A DNA stretch of 31,553 nt, from the NCBI GenBank assembly GCA_964598225.1, contig CAZRBG010000064.1:1-31553 (forward strand). The letters run 5' to 3'. Shown one piece after another: positions 30,199 through 31,553 of the stretch. The stretch comes from SG8-4 sp964598225 (GTDB taxonomy: Bacteria; Planctomycetota; Phycisphaerae; Sedimentisphaerales; Anaerobacaceae). The notes below the pieces were generated by a model that had not been told where the DNA came from, did not search any database, and saw only the letters and a list, made by a program, of their open reading frames with translations. How positions within the stretch are numbered: position 1 is the stretch's first letter; every line of letters begins with the position of its first letter. The translations under genes and the position numbers were made by a program.

Positions 30199-31553
30199 TT
30201 ATGCTAAAGGCAGAACAATCGCTAAGATCAGCGAGACTATCACCGCCGTCAAGCCCATGAAGACCAGCAGCAGGGTCCACGACTTCAGGCCTTCTGCTTC
30301 ACTCAACCCCGTCATTTTGACGAATATCCAGAATCCGCTGTCGTTCATCCACGAGCAGATCATCGAGCCTCCACCGATTGCAGTCGCCAGGTAGGCCGGA
30401 TGGTAGCCGAGCGACTTCATAGACGGGACCATAGCCGCGACCATCGACGAGGCGGTTATCATCGCGACGGTTCCCGATCCCTGGGAAATCTTCATTACCG
30501 AAGCGATGACCGCACCAAGGATCAGCAGCATAATTCCGCCCGTTGCATCAGTGCCGCTTTGGCCGAATAGCTGCTTTATGGCCGGACCGACTTCAGCGGC
30601 CTTGAGCATCGCACCGAAGGCGCCGCCGGCTGCGGTTATCAGGATAACAATGCCGCCGCTCATCAGTGAGACTTCGATGACTTTACTTAGCTCGTCAAGT
30701 GTCAGTTGGCGTTTGGTTTTGAGCATCCAGACCGCAACGGCAGTGGCGAGCAGCATGGCGAGGTTGACGTTGCCGAGCACGGCCACCACATCGGCGAAAC
30801 GGCTGAACGCAGAGCCTTCTGCTGCGCCTTTGGCGAAGACCGAAACGATTGTATTGGCCGAGATCAGCACGACCGGCAGGAGGATCGGAAGCAGCGACAG
30901 GCCCAGCGGGGGCAACTGGCTGTCTTCGAACGACTCCGGTTCGGGCTCGCCGGTGCCGATCGGACGCAGCGGGATGTTCATTATTTTGTCGAAGAAGCCT
31001 GCAAGAAGTATCCCGACAAAAGACGCCGGCAGCGCCACAAGTGCGCCGGCAATTATCATGATGCCGACGTCAAGGCCGAGATTGGCGGCCATAAACAGCG
31101 GTCCCGGCGTGGGCGGGACCAGTGAATGGGTGATAACGCCGCCGGCGGCGATGGCCAGAGCGTATTTCAAGTAATGCTTGCCGGTGCGGCGGGTCATCGA
31201 TCTTGCCAGCGGCACGAGAAGATAAAAGACCGTATCGAAGAAAACAGGAACGGACAAGACGTAACCGCTGGCCATAAGTGCGGTAGCGCTGCGTTTCTCA
31301 CCGAGCACTGAGAGAAATGCTCGGACGATGCGATCGGCGGCGCCGCTGTCCATCATGCACTTGCCTATCACCACGGCCAGCGCTATGACGATACCGATGC
31401 CGCCGGCCGTCTTGCCGAATTCCGCAGCGACCCTGCTCACCTTCTCCGCCAGAGGGCCCGGCGCCAGCAGGCTTACGACCAACGCCGCACTTATCAGAGC
31501 TAGGCCCAAAACAAGTGTAGATTGAGCCAAAAGAGTAACATTAATTCTAGAAA
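30199..31553 (-). CDS. GntP-family gluconate/sugar-acid permease, 5' end outside window
   Basis: At least 450 codons of a polytopic inner-membrane transporter. Family motifs include VIALAVVIGKCMMDSGAADR, SVPVFFDTVFYLLVPLARSM, THSLVPPTPGPLFMAANLG and ASVMKISQGSGTVAMITASS, ending GFWIFVKMTG and a last helix. GntP proteins import gluconate or related sugar acids with protons. A TTG at 31530 could start it, but no ribosome binding site is seen there, the frame stays open to the window edge, and the first helix of relatives seems missing. The true start therefore probably lies beyond 31553. It appears to be the first visible gene of the operon running to 25139. Confidence 0.85.
   Translation of the reverse strand, partial: SRINVTLLAQSTLVLGLALISAALVVSLLAPGPLAEKVSRVAAEFGKTAGGIGIVIALAVVIGKCMMDSGAADRIVRAFLSVLGEKRSATALMASGYVLSVPVFFDTVFYLLVPLARSMTRRTGKHYLKYALAIAAGGVITHSLVPPTPGPLFMAANLGLDVGIMIIAGALVALPASFVGILLAGFFDKIMNIPLRPIGTGEPEPESFEDSQLPPLGLSLLPILLPVVLISANTIVSVFAKGAAEGSAFSRFADVVAVLGNVNLAMLLATAVAVWMLKTKRQLTLDELSKVIEVSLMSGGIVILITAAGGAFGAMLKAAEVGPAIKQLFGQSGTDATGGIMLLILGAVIASVMKISQGSGTVAMITASSMVAAMVPSMKSLGYHPAYLATAIGGGSMICSWMNDSGFWIFVKMTGLSEAEGLKSWTLLLVFMGLTAVIVSLILAIVLPLA

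Overview
The window looks like a chromosomal segment of a Gram-negative, polysaccharide-degrading planctomycete, most likely of the Phycisphaerae/Sedimentisphaerales type. This is inferred from gene content: secreted clan GH-A-like hydrolases, a LamG/PA14 protein with 'YYWRVDE' modules, an H-X9-DG prepilin-like protein, Tat-exported sugar isomerase-like proteins, a PQQ-type propeller and an outer-membrane barrel. No rRNA, tRNA, CRISPR array, phage or transposase gene was recognised.

Layout. (1) 1-350: a doubtful 37-codon ORF, a hairpin and a half copy of a palindromic repeat. (2) 347-3317: a DUF4832 glycosidase-like gene diverging from tatA-tatC; each side has a full-consensus sigma70-type promoter, back to back. 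(3) 3472-8910, minus strand: a large secreted GH-A-like hydrolase, an Arg/Ser- and Tyr-rich TPR protein and an outer-membrane barrel protein, mostly single units with their own promoters. (4) 9231-13415, minus strand: a tight four-gene operon of PQQ-like propeller, Tat-signal isomerase-like protein, esterase-like protein and a short pyruvate kinase. (5) 13645-15694, plus strand: a small membrane protein and a tandem nitrilase-like protein. (6) 15828-19633, minus strand: LamG/PA14 protein and prepilin-like protein, two units sharing one promoter-plus-leader arrangement. (7) 19855-23128, plus strand: a lectin-propeller fusion and a second Tat-signal isomerase-like protein. (8) 23225-24916, minus strand: an apiosidase-like (DUF4038) hydrolase behind a cloverleaf-like element. 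(9) 25139 to the right edge, minus strand: GntP-type permease, DUF4867 protein, exported nucleoside-hydrolase-like protein, split transketolase (two genes) and an Asp/Glu-racemase-family protein, spaced 11 to 28 nt apart.

How the genes may work together. Most products are predicted to be exported and to act on glycans or sugars in the envelope or outside. The Tat genes can serve the two isomerase-like proteins that carry twin-arginine signals. The last operon looks like uptake and pentose or sugar-acid processing.

The most unusual feature is the repeat content. At least four families of small palindromic elements are present. Two elements lie inside open reading frames without breaking them, in the racemase-family gene and in the signal-peptide region of the DUF4867 gene. 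This resembles the in-frame palindromic elements known from Rickettsia. The second notable feature is the shared promoter and 5' leader of the LamG/PA14 and prepilin-like genes, a candidate common regulatory element. All identifications are by reading motifs; no database search was run.
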